Shown here: positions 1-8,945 of the stretch, piece by piece | Numbering within the stretch: the stretch's first letter is position 1 | Layout of the letters: each line of letters opens with the position of its first letter | Origin: Sinorhizobium meliloti | GTDB lineage: Bacteria > Pseudomonadota > Alphaproteobacteria > Rhizobiales > Rhizobiaceae | Reading direction: 5' to 3' | Length of the DNA stretch: 64,000 nucleotides | NCBI RefSeq assembly: GCF_035610345.1 | Contig: NZ_CP141212.1 | Location: 1,369,976-1,433,975 of the forward strand | The notes under the pieces: model-generated | Databases searched by the model: none | The model's input: only the letters and a program-made list of their open reading frames with translations | What the model was told of the DNA's origin: nothing | Program-made: the position numbers and the translations under genes

Positions 1-551
1 CGGTGCTGATCGACAATCGCGAGCAGGTCCTCGATCCGATGACCTCCTATCAGATCACCTCCATGATGGAAGGCGTAGTCGCGCGGGGGACCGCGGCAGG
101 CAAGATCAAACTCGATCGCCCTGTCGCGGGCAAGACCGGCACGACCAATGACGAGAAGGACGCCTGGTTCGTGGGTTACACTCCCGACCTCGTCGCGGGG
201 CTCTATCTCGGCTTCGACGACCCGGCACCGCTCGGGCGCGGGTCGACCGGCGGCGGCCTGTCGGCGCCGATCTTCAACGCCTTCATGCAGAAGGCGGTGG
301 AGGGTACCCGTCCCGGCAAGTTCGTGGTGCCGGAAGGCATGAGCCTTATTCCCGTCAACCGCAAGACCGGCATGGCGGCCGTCGAGGGCGAGCCGGACAC
401 GATCATCGAAGCCTTCAAGCCGGGCACCGGCCCTGCGGACACCTTCTCGGTCATCGGCGACCTCGACGAATATGCGCCGCCGGAAGAAATATTGAGAACC
501 TCTCCGCAGGCCAACCAGGCGGTAACCTCCGGCTCCAACGGACTGTTCTGA
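1..551 (+). CDS. mrcA: Penicillin-binding protein 1A, C-terminal part (cut by window edge)
   Basis: Bifunctional peptidoglycan glycosyltransferase/transpeptidase of class A, anchored in the inner membrane with its catalytic domains in the periplasm. Only the last 180 or so residues are in the window. The transpeptidase KTG box is visible as GKTGTTNDEKDAWFVGY, followed by a GLYLGFDDP stretch and a low-complexity C-terminal tail, both usual for PBP1A. The reading frame is open to the left edge, so the gene starts upstream. A strong hairpin follows the stop, and prfB begins 97 bases later; mrcA next to prfB is a familiar order in Rhizobiales. The family is clear; the exact paralogue (mrcA or ponA) is inferred from the neighbour. 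Confidence 0.88.
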   Translation, partial: VLIDNREQVLDPMTSYQITSMMEGVVARGTAAGKIKLDRPVAGKTGTTNDEKDAWFVGYTPDLVAGLYLGFDDPAPLGRGSTGGGLSAPIFNAFMQKAVEGTRPGKFVVPEGMSLIPVNRKTGMAAVEGEPDTIIEAFKPGTGPADTFSVIGDLDEYAPPEEILRTSPQANQAVTSGSNGLF

Positions 552-566
552 CCCTTTCCATTGCAC

Positions 567-609
567 GCGGTGCCCGTCGCCTTTACATCGGCGGCGGGCA
601 CCGCTATTT
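567..609 (+). terminator. Intrinsic terminator after the PBP1A gene
   Basis: A 15-bp stem (567-581 with 590-604, one G-U pair) with an 8-base loop is followed by a short T-rich run. It sits between the PBP1A stop and the prfB start, so it probably separates the two transcripts. Confidence 0.6.
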
Positions 610-648
610 GACCGTCACGTTGGAAAAGTCACCTGAAGAAGCAGGATC

Positions 649-1780
649 ATGCGCAGCGAAATCGAGAACATCGTCGACGAAATCAAGCAGGCCATAAGCC
701 TGCTGAGGAGGCATCTTTGACTGGGATCAGGCGGTAAGACGACTGGACTGGTTGAACAACAAGGCGGAAGATCCGTCGCTCTGGAACGATGCGGCCGAGG
801 CGCAGAAACTGATGCGCGAGCGCCAGCAGCTCGACGATGGCATCAATGGCCTGCGCCGCTTCGAGCAGCAGCTCAACGACAACATCGAGCTCATCGAACT
901 CGGTGAAGAGGAGGGCGATTCGGCGATCGTCTCGGAGGCCGAGGAAGCGCTTCGCCAATTGCGCGGCGAGGCGGCGAAGAAGCAGGTCGAGGCCATGCTT
1001 TCGGGCGAGGCCGACCAGAACGACACTTATCTCGAAGTCCATTCGGGCGCCGGCGGCACGGAAAGCCAGGACTGGGCGAACATGCTGCTTCGCATGTATA
1101 CGCGATGGGCCGAACGCCAGGGCTACAAGGTCGAGCTCATGGAAATCCAGGACGGGGAAGAAGCAGGCATCAAATCCGCTACGCTTCTCGTCAAGGGGCA
1201 CAATGCCTATGGCTGGCTGAAGACGGAATCGGGCGTGCATCGCCTCGTCCGCATTTCTCCCTATGACAGCAACGCTCGCCGCCATACGTCCTTTTCGTCC
1301 ATCTGGGTCTATCCCGTCGTGGACGAATCGATCCAGATCGACATCAACGAAAGCGATTGCCGGATCGATACGTACCGCTCCTCGGGCGCCGGCGGTCAGC
1401 ACGTCAATACGACCGATTCGGCCGTGCGCATCACCCATATGCCGAGCGGCATCGTGGTGCAGTGCCAGCAGGAACGCTCGCAGCACAAGAACCGCGCCAA
1501 GGCGTGGGACATGCTTCGCGCGCGGCTGTACGAGGCTGAACTGAAGAAGCGCGAGGAGGCGGCCAACGTCGAGGCGGCGTCGAAGACCGATATAGGCTGG
1601 GGTCACCAGATCCGCTCCTACGTCCTTCAGCCCTATCAGTTGGTCAAGGATTTGAGGACGGGCGTCGAAAGCACCAGCCCGGGCGACGTGCTCGACGGTG
1701 AACTGAACGAGTTCATGGAGGCAGCCCTTGCACATCGCGTCAGCGGTGGCGCGGATGCGGCCGTCGACGACCTGAGCTGA
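649..1780 (+). CDS. prfB: Peptide chain release factor 2, made by +1 programmed frameshift
   Basis: RF2 recognises UGA and UAA stop codons and triggers peptidyl-tRNA hydrolysis. An ATG at 649 opens 23 codons that end at an in-frame TGA (718-720). Just before it lies a Shine-Dalgarno-like AGGAGG and CTT, the usual slippage site. Skipping T718 joins the frame to 719-1780 and gives 376 residues, the normal RF2 length. The catalytic GGQ is at about residues 248-250. The codon-recognition tripeptide reads SPY (about 203-205), where E. coli RF2 has SPF. A TTG at 752 would give a shorter protein, but the residues read in the +1 frame just before it ([15 protein letters not shown]) are typical RF2. 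The coordinates span the shift: join 649-717 with 719-1780. Confidence 0.96.
713..721 (+). promoter_or_regulatory. RF2 autoregulatory frameshift site
   Basis: The slippery CTT codon (715-717) is followed by TGA C (718-721), with AGGAGG immediately upstream (706-711). This is the conserved arrangement in which low RF2 levels stall the ribosome at UGA and favour a +1 shift, so RF2 sets its own synthesis rate. Confidence 0.93.
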
Positions 1781-1854
1781 TTGCCGTTGCCCCGGTATTG
1801 AGGGGGCGAGGGGAAATTCCTTTCGGGATGGGCGGCGTGCGGTCTGCGCTGAAA

Positions 1855-2011
1855 GCCGCCCCTCATCCGGCCTGCCGGCCACCTTCTCCCCCGCAAGCGG
1901 GGCGAAGGGGGCTCGCGGCAGGCCCCAGTCCCTTCGCCACCGCATCCACAAGCATGGCGGATTTGGCTAATGACAAGTTATAAAGGTGCCGGCAGGCGGA
2001 TGAGGGGCGAA
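1855..2011. repeat. RIME-like palindromic intergenic element
   Basis: The ends are imperfect inverted repeats: GCCCCTCATCCGGCCTGCCG near 1859 matches the complement of the sequence around 1985-2009. An inner hairpin with arms CTTCTCCCCCGC and GCGGGGCGAAG lies at about 1883-1908. This is the signature of the rhizobial intergenic mosaic elements. It fills the gap between the converging ends of prfB and the secreted hypothetical gene. A related element is at 48845. Confidence 0.75.
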
Positions 2012-2023
2012 GTTCAGTGACCC

Positions 2024-2524
2024 TCAATTCGTCGCGCGCTCGATCTTGATGTCGCCGAGCTCGTCGATGAGGACCGTCCAGGACTCGGGCTCGGTCGCGC
2101 CCGCTTCGGTCTTCAGATAAACCGTCGCGAACATTCCCGGCTGCGGCGTGATCCCTGTCGAGGTTTCGGGGCGAATATCGGTGACATAGGGCTTCAGCGC
2201 CGTGAATTCCTCCAGTTCCGCGGAGGAAACCACCTCGGGACCGGTCGGAGTGGAGGCGATCTGCTGCAGATGGACCTGCGCGGTGCCGTCCTCCTGTCGA
2301 ACGGCAATCAGTTTATAATAGCCGCGCCGCCCACCGGGCGCCGCAGTCTTCGCACCCTTTTCGCCATCCCTGCTTTCGTCCGGCTGCGGCGCGCCGCCGC
2401 TCTCCTCCCAAAAGCCCGTGCTCGTCACGAAGATGACGTTCGGGGGCAGGAGGCCATTGTCCTGAGCGAAAAGCGCGCTCGAGGGCAGGGTCAGGCAGAG
2501 CGCTATCAGCAGGGCCTTGTGCAT
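2024..2524 (-). CDS. Secreted hypothetical protein
   Basis: A 166-residue protein not recognised as a named family. It begins MHKALLIALCLTLPSSALFAQ, a good Sec signal peptide with likely cleavage after the ALFA motif, so the product is probably periplasmic. The mature part holds a Pro/Glu/Asp-rich linker (about 45-65), then a region of alternating hydrophobic residues with no cysteine and no visible catalytic motif. An upstream in-frame start exists, but it would place 26 charged residues before the signal peptide, so the ATG at 2524 was chosen. It lies 87 bases downstream of nadK on the same strand and may share its transcript. Function unknown. Confidence 0.7.
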   Translation of the reverse strand: MHKALLIALCLTLPSSALFAQDNGLLPPNVIFVTSTGFWEESGGAPQPDESRDGEKGAKTAAPGGRRGYYKLIAVRQEDGTAQVHLQQIASTPTGPEVVSSAELEEFTALKPYVTDIRPETSTGITPQPGMFATVYLKTEAGATEPESWTVLIDELGDIKIERATN

Positions 2525-2611
2525 TGTGGATATCCTTCGCAACCGAACGCCGGGACCGCGAGGCACGCTACCGCCCGTGATCATACCATATCGGCCTTGC
2601 AACGTGTGATT

Positions 2612-3385
2612 TCAATTGGAAAACTGCTCGGCGAGAATGCGATCGGACCAGGAATGATCCGGATCCGAAAGGATCCGCGCCGTGAGCTTCTCCGATTCGG
2701 CGATGCGGACATGCACGACGGACTTGACTTCCTGGTGGTCTGCCACGGCGTTGACCGGGCGCTTGTCGGCCTCGAGGATTTCGATGTCCACCGTCACGTG
2801 ATTCGGCAACAGCGCCCCGCGCCAGCGCCGCGGCCGGAAAGGGCTGACGGGCGTCAACGCCAGAAGCGGCGCTTCCAACGGCAGGATCGGCCCGTGCGCA
2901 GAAAGATTATAGGCGGTGGAGCCCGCAGGCGTCGCCAGAAGCAGCCCGTCGCAGGTCAGTTCGTCGAGCCGCGTCTTTCCGTCTACGATGACCTTCAATT
3001 TCGCGGCCTGGTAGGACTGGCGGAAGAGGTAAACCTCGTTGATGGCAAGCGCGGTGAACTTGTCGCCGTTGACGTCCGTCGTGCGCATCTCGAGCGGATG
3101 AAATGCATTTTCGTCCGCATTGGCGATGCGCTGATGCAGGTTCTCGGTGCTGTAGCGGTTCATCAGGAACCCGACCGAGCCGCGGTTCATCCCGTAGACG
3201 AGCTTGCCGGTATTCATCGTCCTGTGGAGCGTATGCAGCATGAAGCCGTCGCCGCCGAGCGCGACGATCACTTCGGCCTTGTCCGCATCATGATCTCCAT
3301 AGAGGGCCCGGAGATCCTCGGCCGCCTTCTGCGCTTCCTCTGCCGGCGATGCGATGAAGGCGAGGGAGTTGAACTTGCGGGCCAT
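2612..3385 (-). CDS. nadK: NAD kinase
   Basis: Phosphorylates NAD to NADP with ATP (or polyphosphate) in the cytosol, supplying NADP for biosynthesis and redox defence. The 257-residue product carries the two family motifs: GGDG at about 44-47 (in ALGGDGFMLHTLHR) and the glycine-rich DGLLLATPAGSTAYNLSAHG at about 147-166. An INEV motif near 117 contributes to the NAD site. Length is normal for the short alphaproteobacterial form. The start ATG at 3385 leaves no extension. It stands alone on the minus strand beside tRNA-Thr, with the secreted hypothetical downstream. Confidence 0.95.
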   Translation of the reverse strand: MARKFNSLAFIASPAEEAQKAAEDLRALYGDHDADKAEVIVALGGDGFMLHTLHRTMNTGKLVYGMNRGSVGFLMNRYSTENLHQRIANADENAFHPLEMRTTDVNGDKFTALAINEVYLFRQSYQAAKLKVIVDGKTRLDELTCDGLLLATPAGSTAYNLSAHGPILPLEAPLLALTPVSPFRPRRWRGALLPNHVTVDIEILEADKRPVNAVADHQEVKSVVHVRIAESEKLTARILSDPDHSWSDRILAEQFSN

Positions 3386-3579
3386 GAACTCAGTCCGTCT
3401 GTCATTGCGGGGGCAGGGGCGCTTCCGCTTGTTTTCGCGTCAATTTAGGCCGGCGGCGCTATAGACGCCGCGGTCGCTTTTTCTGGCACGGCCTCGGCAC
3501 GAACGCATCCGAAAAATTGGGAGAAGCCGCATTTTTGCTTTACACCGGGAGAGAATATGGTAACTCCCAGCCCTAACGT

Positions 3580-3655
3580 GCCCTTATAGCTCAGTTGGTA
3601 GAGCGGCTGATTTGTAATCAGTAGGTCGGGAGTTCGAGTCTCTCTGGGGGCACCA
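3580..3655 (+). tRNA. tRNA-Thr (anticodon TGT)
   Basis: A 76-base cloverleaf: acceptor arm GCCCTTA pairs with TGGGGGC (two G-U pairs), the D-loop has AGCTCAGTTGGTAGAGC, the anticodon loop TTTGTAA (3611-3617) gives TGT, the T-arm has GTTCGAGTC, and CCA is encoded. It reads Thr ACA and other ACN codons. In E. coli a tRNA-Thr lies beside tRNA-Tyr, tRNA-Gly and tufB. Here about 3.3 kb of other genes separates it from that group. Confidence 0.97.
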
Positions 3656-3760
3656 GAAAACCCTGAAAACAATGCGTCGCCCACGCTTCCTTCCGGTTGC
3701 CCCCTTCGCTCCGGCAAGGTTTCATCGGCATCGAAGTGGCGCAGCCATCCAACCGTCGCA

Positions 3761-4702
3761 TCAAATCTCGAACGACGCGGCCGGCCTCGGGTCGACCTCG
3801 CGGCAGCGCTCCAGCGCCTTGATCAGATTTTCCGCCAGAAAGTCGATGAGAGCGCGGGTCGCGGGCAGCAGGCCGTGGCGCGAGGGGAAGACGAGGTGAA
3901 CCATGACGTTGCCGGAGGTCCACTCCGGCAGGACCGGAACGAGGGCGCCGGTTCGGAAGGCGCGCTCGCAGATGTGGTCGGGCAGCAGCGCTATGCCCAT
4001 GCCTTCGATGGCCGCGCGTTCGAGGATGAGAAAATCGCTGCAGCCGACTATGGGCCGGTGAGCGATCTCGATCGCTCCCCCGGTTGCGTGTACGAGCCGC
4101 CAGACATCATTGGGGTGCTGCTCGTTCATCGACAGCGTCGGCATTTGCGAAAGATTGTCGGTCGTGATCTCACCGAGGCGCGCGAGAAGCGTCGGGCTGG
4201 CGGCGAGGCGTTGGCGCACTTCGCCGAATTTGCGGACGATCAGCTGGCTGTCGGTGTCGAGCTGGTCGCGTGCGCGCAAGGCCACGTCGATCCGTTCCTC
4301 GATGAGATCGATCCGCCGGTTGGAGGCGGTGATCAACAGGCGGACACCCGGATATCGGCGGTGAAAGGCGGGCAGGATGTCGGCGAGCATCGGTGTGAAG
4401 CCGATAGGACAGGCGAGCCGGACGACGCCCGTCGGCTCGGCGCGCACTGCGGCGATCTCGGCTTCGGCGGCGGCCACGCCGTCGAGCAGCCCCTGGGCGT
4501 GCTCGTAAAAGACACGGCCGATTTCGGTCATTCGAAGCTTGCGCGTCGAGCGCTCGAGCAGACGCACGCCCAATTGCTCCTCCAGGCGTGCGACATGTTT
4601 GCTGAGCTTCGATTTCGGCACGTTCAGGTCGCGCGCGGCGGCGCTGAAGCCATTGTGTTTGACGACTGCGGCGAAAAGCGCGATATCGTTGAGATCCTGC
4701 AT
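3761..4702 (-). CDS. LysR-family transcriptional regulator
   Basis: A 313-residue LysR-type regulator. The N-terminal winged helix-turn-helix is clear (residues about 1-60, with FSAAARDLNVPKSKLSKHVA as the recognition region), followed by the hinge and the two-lobed effector-binding domain typical of the CrgA/AaeR-like branch. It is transcribed away from azoR, with 206 bases between the two starts. LysR regulators usually control the divergent neighbour and themselves, so azoR is the likely target, perhaps with quinones or another electrophile as inducer. That pairing is inference; no ligand can be read from the sequence. Confidence 0.9.
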   Translation of the reverse strand: MQDLNDIALFAAVVKHNGFSAAARDLNVPKSKLSKHVARLEEQLGVRLLERSTRKLRMTEIGRVFYEHAQGLLDGVAAAEAEIAAVRAEPTGVVRLACPIGFTPMLADILPAFHRRYPGVRLLITASNRRIDLIEERIDVALRARDQLDTDSQLIVRKFGEVRQRLAASPTLLARLGEITTDNLSQMPTLSMNEQHPNDVWRLVHATGGAIEIAHRPIVGCSDFLILERAAIEGMGIALLPDHICERAFRTGALVPVLPEWTSGNVMVHLVFPSRHGLLPATRALIDFLAENLIKALERCREVDPRPAASFEI

Positions 4703-4868
4703 GAGTGCCTCCCATCAAAGGCGGTATCGACGTTCGGTGCGGCTCCCCGTCGATTGGAGGGTGACGATTGGAGCTCAGGGGGCCATCTGCCGCGATATAT
4801 GCCGAATTGTTTCCCTGGGGAAACGGAATGTCAAATATTCGCTGACTTATCGAATGATTGTTTGCAGA

Positions 4869-4881
4869 TCATATGTGATGC
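4869..4881. promoter_or_regulatory. Possible operator between the LysR gene and azoR
   Basis: The near-palindrome ATCATATGTGAT lies about 27 bases before the azoR ATG, within the region shared by the two divergent genes. LysR-type sites are commonly short AT-rich inverted repeats in this place. The match is suggestive only; the classical T-N11-A pattern was not verified. Confidence 0.3.
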
Positions 4882-4908
4882 ACCGCAACGTAAGCAAAGG
4901 TGCTTCCC

Positions 4909-5529
4909 ATGAAAATCCTTCATATCGACTCCGGCATTCTCGGCGAACACTCCGTCTCCCGCCGCCTGACGTCGGCAATCGTGTCGCAGCTCAAGGCCGA
5001 CCAGCCCGATGCGGAGATCACCTATCGGGATCTCGCATCCGAACGCGTTCCGCACCTGACCGGCGCACAGATCATGGCGCCTGCAGACCTCGATGGTGTC
5101 GATGCCGCTCTGGCCGCCGATGTGCGCATCGGCCGCCAGATGCTCGAGGAATTCCTGGCTGCCGACACGGTCGTCGTCGGTGCGCCGATGTATAACTTCT
5201 CGATCCCGAGCCAGCTCAAGGCGTGGATCGACCGTCTGGCCGTTGCCGGCAAAACCTTCCGCTATACCGAAGCAGGACCGGAAGGCCTCGCCAAGGGCAA
5301 GAAGGTTATCGTCGCCTCCACCCGTGGCGGTCATTATTCGGTCGCCCCGGCTTCCGCCATGGACCACCAGGAAACCTATCTGCGGTCGGTCTTCGGTTTC
5401 TTCGGCATAACGGACATCGAGTTCATCCGCGCTGAGGGCCTGAACCTCGGCCCCGACCAGAAGCAGTTCGCCATAGCCGAAGCCGAAAAGACGATTGCTC
5501 AGGGCAACGTTCTGAAGCTCGCAAGCTAA
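4909..5529 (+). CDS. azoR: FMN-dependent NADH:quinone reductase / azoreductase
   Basis: A 206-residue flavodoxin-fold oxidoreductase of the AzoR (formerly AcpD) family. It uses FMN and NADH to reduce quinones by two electrons, and azo dyes in vitro, and is thought to protect against electrophilic quinones. Family marks are the N-terminal KILHIDSGILGEHSVSRRL phosphate-binding region and PMYNFSIPSQLKAWIDR (residues 93-109), which contacts FMN. A GTG three codons upstream is possible, but the ATG at 4909 gives the canonical MKIL start. It is divergent from the LysR regulator, and a strong terminator follows. Confidence 0.93.
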   Translation: MKILHIDSGILGEHSVSRRLTSAIVSQLKADQPDAEITYRDLASERVPHLTGAQIMAPADLDGVDAALAADVRIGRQMLEEFLAADTVVVGAPMYNFSIPSQLKAWIDRLAVAGKTFRYTEAGPEGLAKGKKVIVASTRGGHYSVAPASAMDHQETYLRSVFGFFGITDIEFIRAEGLNLGPDQKQFAIAEAEKTIAQGNVLKLAS

Positions 5530-5562
5530 TCATTCGGCCGGCGCCGTGGCGCCGGTTCGTTG

Positions 5563-5603
5563 CGGAGGATGCCGGCCGAGCAATCAGCCGGCATTCTCCG
5601 TTT
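5563..5603 (+). terminator. Intrinsic terminator of azoR
   Basis: A 14-bp stem (5563-5576 with 5587-5600, one G-U pair) with a 10-base loop is followed by TTT. A second GC hairpin (CCGGCGCC / GGCGCCGG, about 5538-5555) precedes it. Together they should end the azoR transcript. Confidence 0.6.
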
Positions 5604-5637
5604 CTGATCGGGTCGAATCTGCGCTATTCTGTCGGGC

Positions 5638-5922
5638 ATGAAATGCGTGCGCGCCCTGCGGTTTCTGGCGTTGTCGCTCGCGGCCGTCGCCCTGGTGGCC
5701 GGAAGTGTTTCCGCGTCTGCGCCGGGCGGGCGGTGCACCTGCCGTCACCGCGATGGGGGCAAATACGAACTCGGCCAGACTGCGTGCATCCGCATCGGCG
5801 ACGTCTCCTATCTCGCGCGCTGCGAAATGAACCTCAACGTCACGACCTGGAAGAGATTGCAGGACGGCTGCCCGACGGCGGGGCTCGCCCTGACGATCGT
5901 CCCGCCGGCTCCTATCCCCTAA
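5638..5922 (+). CDS. Small secreted cysteine-containing protein
   Basis: A 94-residue protein of unknown function. Residues 1-27 (MKCVRALRFLALSLAAVALV and on to VSASA) form a signal peptide. The mature part is about 65 residues with five cysteines (CTC, ACI, RCE, GCP), suggesting disulfide bonds in the periplasm. The pattern resembles small conserved Rhizobiales exported proteins, but no family is named with confidence. Its last 11 bases overlap the 3' end of rlmB on the other strand, so the two genes converge with no room for a separate terminator. Confidence 0.65.
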   Translation: MKCVRALRFLALSLAAVALVAGSVSASAPGGRCTCRHRDGGKYELGQTACIRIGDVSYLARCEMNLNVTTWKRLQDGCPTAGLALTIVPPAPIP

Positions 5923-6787
5923 GATGATGTCTTGCCGCGTACATCGCGATGGCGGCGGCATTCGACACGTTCAGCGACTTGATCGCGCCGGGCATGTCGA
6001 GCCGTGCGAGCGCCTTGACCGTCTGCCGGGTCTTCTGGCGCAGGCCCTTACCCTCCGAACCGAGCACCAGCGCGATCTTGTCGCCGGCGAATGTGCCTTC
6101 GAGCGGCTGCGGCCCCTCGGAATCGAGGCCTATCGTCATGAAGCCGAGTTCGTGGAGCTCTTCGAGGGTGTCGGCCAGATTGGTGATCTGGATATAAGGA
6201 ATGAGTTCCAGCGCACCCGAGGCCGATTTCGCCAGCACACCTGATTCGATTGGACTGTGGCGCATCGTCGTAATGAGCGCGCCTGCGTCGAAGGCGACCG
6301 CCGAGCGCATGATCGCTCCGACATTGTGGGGATCGGTCACCTGATCGAGAACGAGAATCAAGGGGCAGTCGCGAAGAGCCTCGAGCTTGCGGTGCGGCAG
6401 AGGCTGCGTCTCCAGCATCACGCCCTGGTGAATGGCATCGGGCCCGAGCATGCGGTCGAGCTCCTGCGGTGTTACAGTCTCGGCCGGGAAGGGGAGCGCC
6501 GAAAGATCGCCGAGCTCCAGGCGCGCGGCGGCGTTCTGCGTTACCGAGAGGCGGATGATGCGGCGTTCCGGATTGTCGAGGGCGGCGCGGACCGTGTGCA
6601 GGCCGTAGAGAAGCACCTGGTCCGGGGCGAGTGCCGGCGGCTTCCAGTCGGCGGGCAGCTTTCCGCGCTTGTCCTGGCGTGGAGTCGGAATCTCCCCGCG
6701 TTCGCGCCGGGCGTCCCGATGCGCACGGCGCAGATTTGCATAATGGGTGTCCTTGGCGCTCTTGTCGCCGGTCTTGTCCTTGCTCAT
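5912..6787 (-). CDS. rlmB: 23S rRNA 2'-O-ribose methyltransferase, TrmH/SpoU family
   Basis: A SPOUT-fold methyltransferase of 291 residues, most like RlmB, which methylates the ribose of G2251 (E. coli numbering) in 23S rRNA using S-adenosylmethionine. It has a basic N-terminal tail, a substrate-binding domain (LLYGLHTVRAAL, about 59-70), and the three SPOUT motifs: DPHNVGAIMRSA (152-163), GSEGKGL (243-249) and SLNVSNAAAI (271-280), which form the trefoil knot. An upstream in-frame extension of 42 residues looks non-coding, so the MSKDK start at 6787 is preferred. The exact target base is inferred from the family. Confidence 0.88.
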   Translation of the reverse strand: MSKDKTGDKSAKDTHYANLRRAHRDARRERGEIPTPRQDKRGKLPADWKPPALAPDQVLLYGLHTVRAALDNPERRIIRLSVTQNAAARLELGDLSALPFPAETVTPQELDRMLGPDAIHQGVMLETQPLPHRKLEALRDCPLILVLDQVTDPHNVGAIMRSAVAFDAGALITTMRHSPIESGVLAKSASGALELIPYIQITNLADTLEELHELGFMTIGLDSEGPQPLEGTFAGDKIALVLGSEGKGLRQKTRQTVKALARLDMPGAIKSLNVSNAAAIAMYAARHHLRG

Positions 6788-7002
6788 GCCGGTCTTATAG
6801 TGAGCTTCGCCTCCGGTTGAAACTGATTTCGGAAATCGCCGCTGCGGTCGGCAGTGGAGAAATTCTGAGAATTTGCATTTCGCCGTGTTGACAGGACGAA
6901 TGCAGGCGGTCATATACCCGGCGCAGATCGCGGGGCGGCGACAAACGACGCCGGTTCTTACGCGATCTCAAATGCTTGGTCGATTGATCCCGACAGAAAA
7001 AT

Positions 7003-7087
7003 GGAGGGATGCCCGAGTGGTTAAAGGGGACGGACTGTAAATCCGTTGGCTCAGCCTACGTTGGTTCAAATCCAACTCCCTCCACCA
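7003..7087 (+). tRNA. tRNA-Tyr (anticodon GTA)
   Basis: An 85-base class II tRNA with long variable arm: acceptor GGAGGGA pairs with TCCCTCC, the D-region is GCCCGAGTGGTTAAAGG, the anticodon is GTA at 7037-7039, the T-arm has GTTCAAATCC, and CCA is encoded. It lies 23 bases before tRNA-Gly, as in the tyrU-glyT pair upstream of tufB in E. coli. Confidence 0.97.
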
Positions 7088-7110
7088 TTCTGCTTCAGGA
7101 TCGAAGGCCC

Positions 7111-7184
7111 GCGGGTATAGCTCAATGGTAGAGCAGCAGCCTTCCAAGCTGAATACGCGGGTTCGATTCCCGCTACCCGCTCCA
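7111..7184 (+). tRNA. tRNA-Gly (anticodon TCC)
   Basis: A 74-base cloverleaf: acceptor GCGGGTA pairs with TACCCGC, the anticodon loop CTTCCAA gives TCC (7143-7145), the T-arm has GTTCGATTCC, and CCA is encoded. The tuf gene starts 260 bases further on; that gap shows no gene or clear hairpin and probably holds a leader or promoter. Confidence 0.97.
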
Positions 7185-7444
7185 GCTTCTTTTTCAAAGC
7201 ACCAAAAAATCCGCTGCACTTCAGGTTTGTGCCGCACGCGCTTGTTTACGTTCTATTTTCCGGCCCGAGGCGTAGCGCTTTGGGTACTTCTGCCGCCACT
7301 TGCCGCTGCCTTTCTGAAGAGGCGAGACCTTGCCGTTCCGGCGCACGCAATTAAGTCTTGCGCAAATGCGACGAAACCCTTAAACGGCTCGACAAACCGG
7401 CCCCGCCGGCTGATCCATCCGATTTGACCACAGGAAGCGTACCC

Positions 7445-8620
<1,176 letters not shown>

Positions 8621-8641
8621 TTCCGGTCGGACCGGACTTCG

Positions 8642-8675
8642 AACCCCGCGGGCAACCGCGGGGTTTTTCTTTTTG
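8642..8675 (+). terminator. Intrinsic terminator of tuf copy 1
   Basis: The perfect 10-bp stem AACCCCGCGG / CCGCGGGGTT (8642-8651 with 8656-8665), with a GCAA loop, is followed by TTTTTCTTTTT. A textbook rho-independent terminator 21 bases after the stop codon. Confidence 0.93.
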
Positions 8676-8945
8676 GCCGTTTACCAATCAACTTTTGAAA
8701 CGCGAGGCGATCTCTTCGCGTGTGATGTCTGCAACAGTGCTTGCATAGTCCCGCACGCATCGCCCGAATATCACGGGACCTTGCCGCCGGTCCGTGTTAC
8801 CTTCCGGTCCTGACGATTTGCCGAATGCGACCTACGGCGCCGCGCGTTTTAGGGCGCGCAAAGACCGCTTAAGCGCTTGAATTGAAGCATGTTTGTCCAT
8901 CAATCGGCTCCGATTGGCGGAAATATGCAGCAGGATCGGAAGCCA

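Noticed and set aside
649..720. prfB as a pseudogene because of an early TGA
   Set aside because: The stop is in the conserved RF2 frameshift site, so the gene is intact and self-regulated.
683..1951. Minus-strand frame of about 420 codons across prfB
   Set aside because: prfB on the plus strand is certain, and this frame has no start context or family signal.
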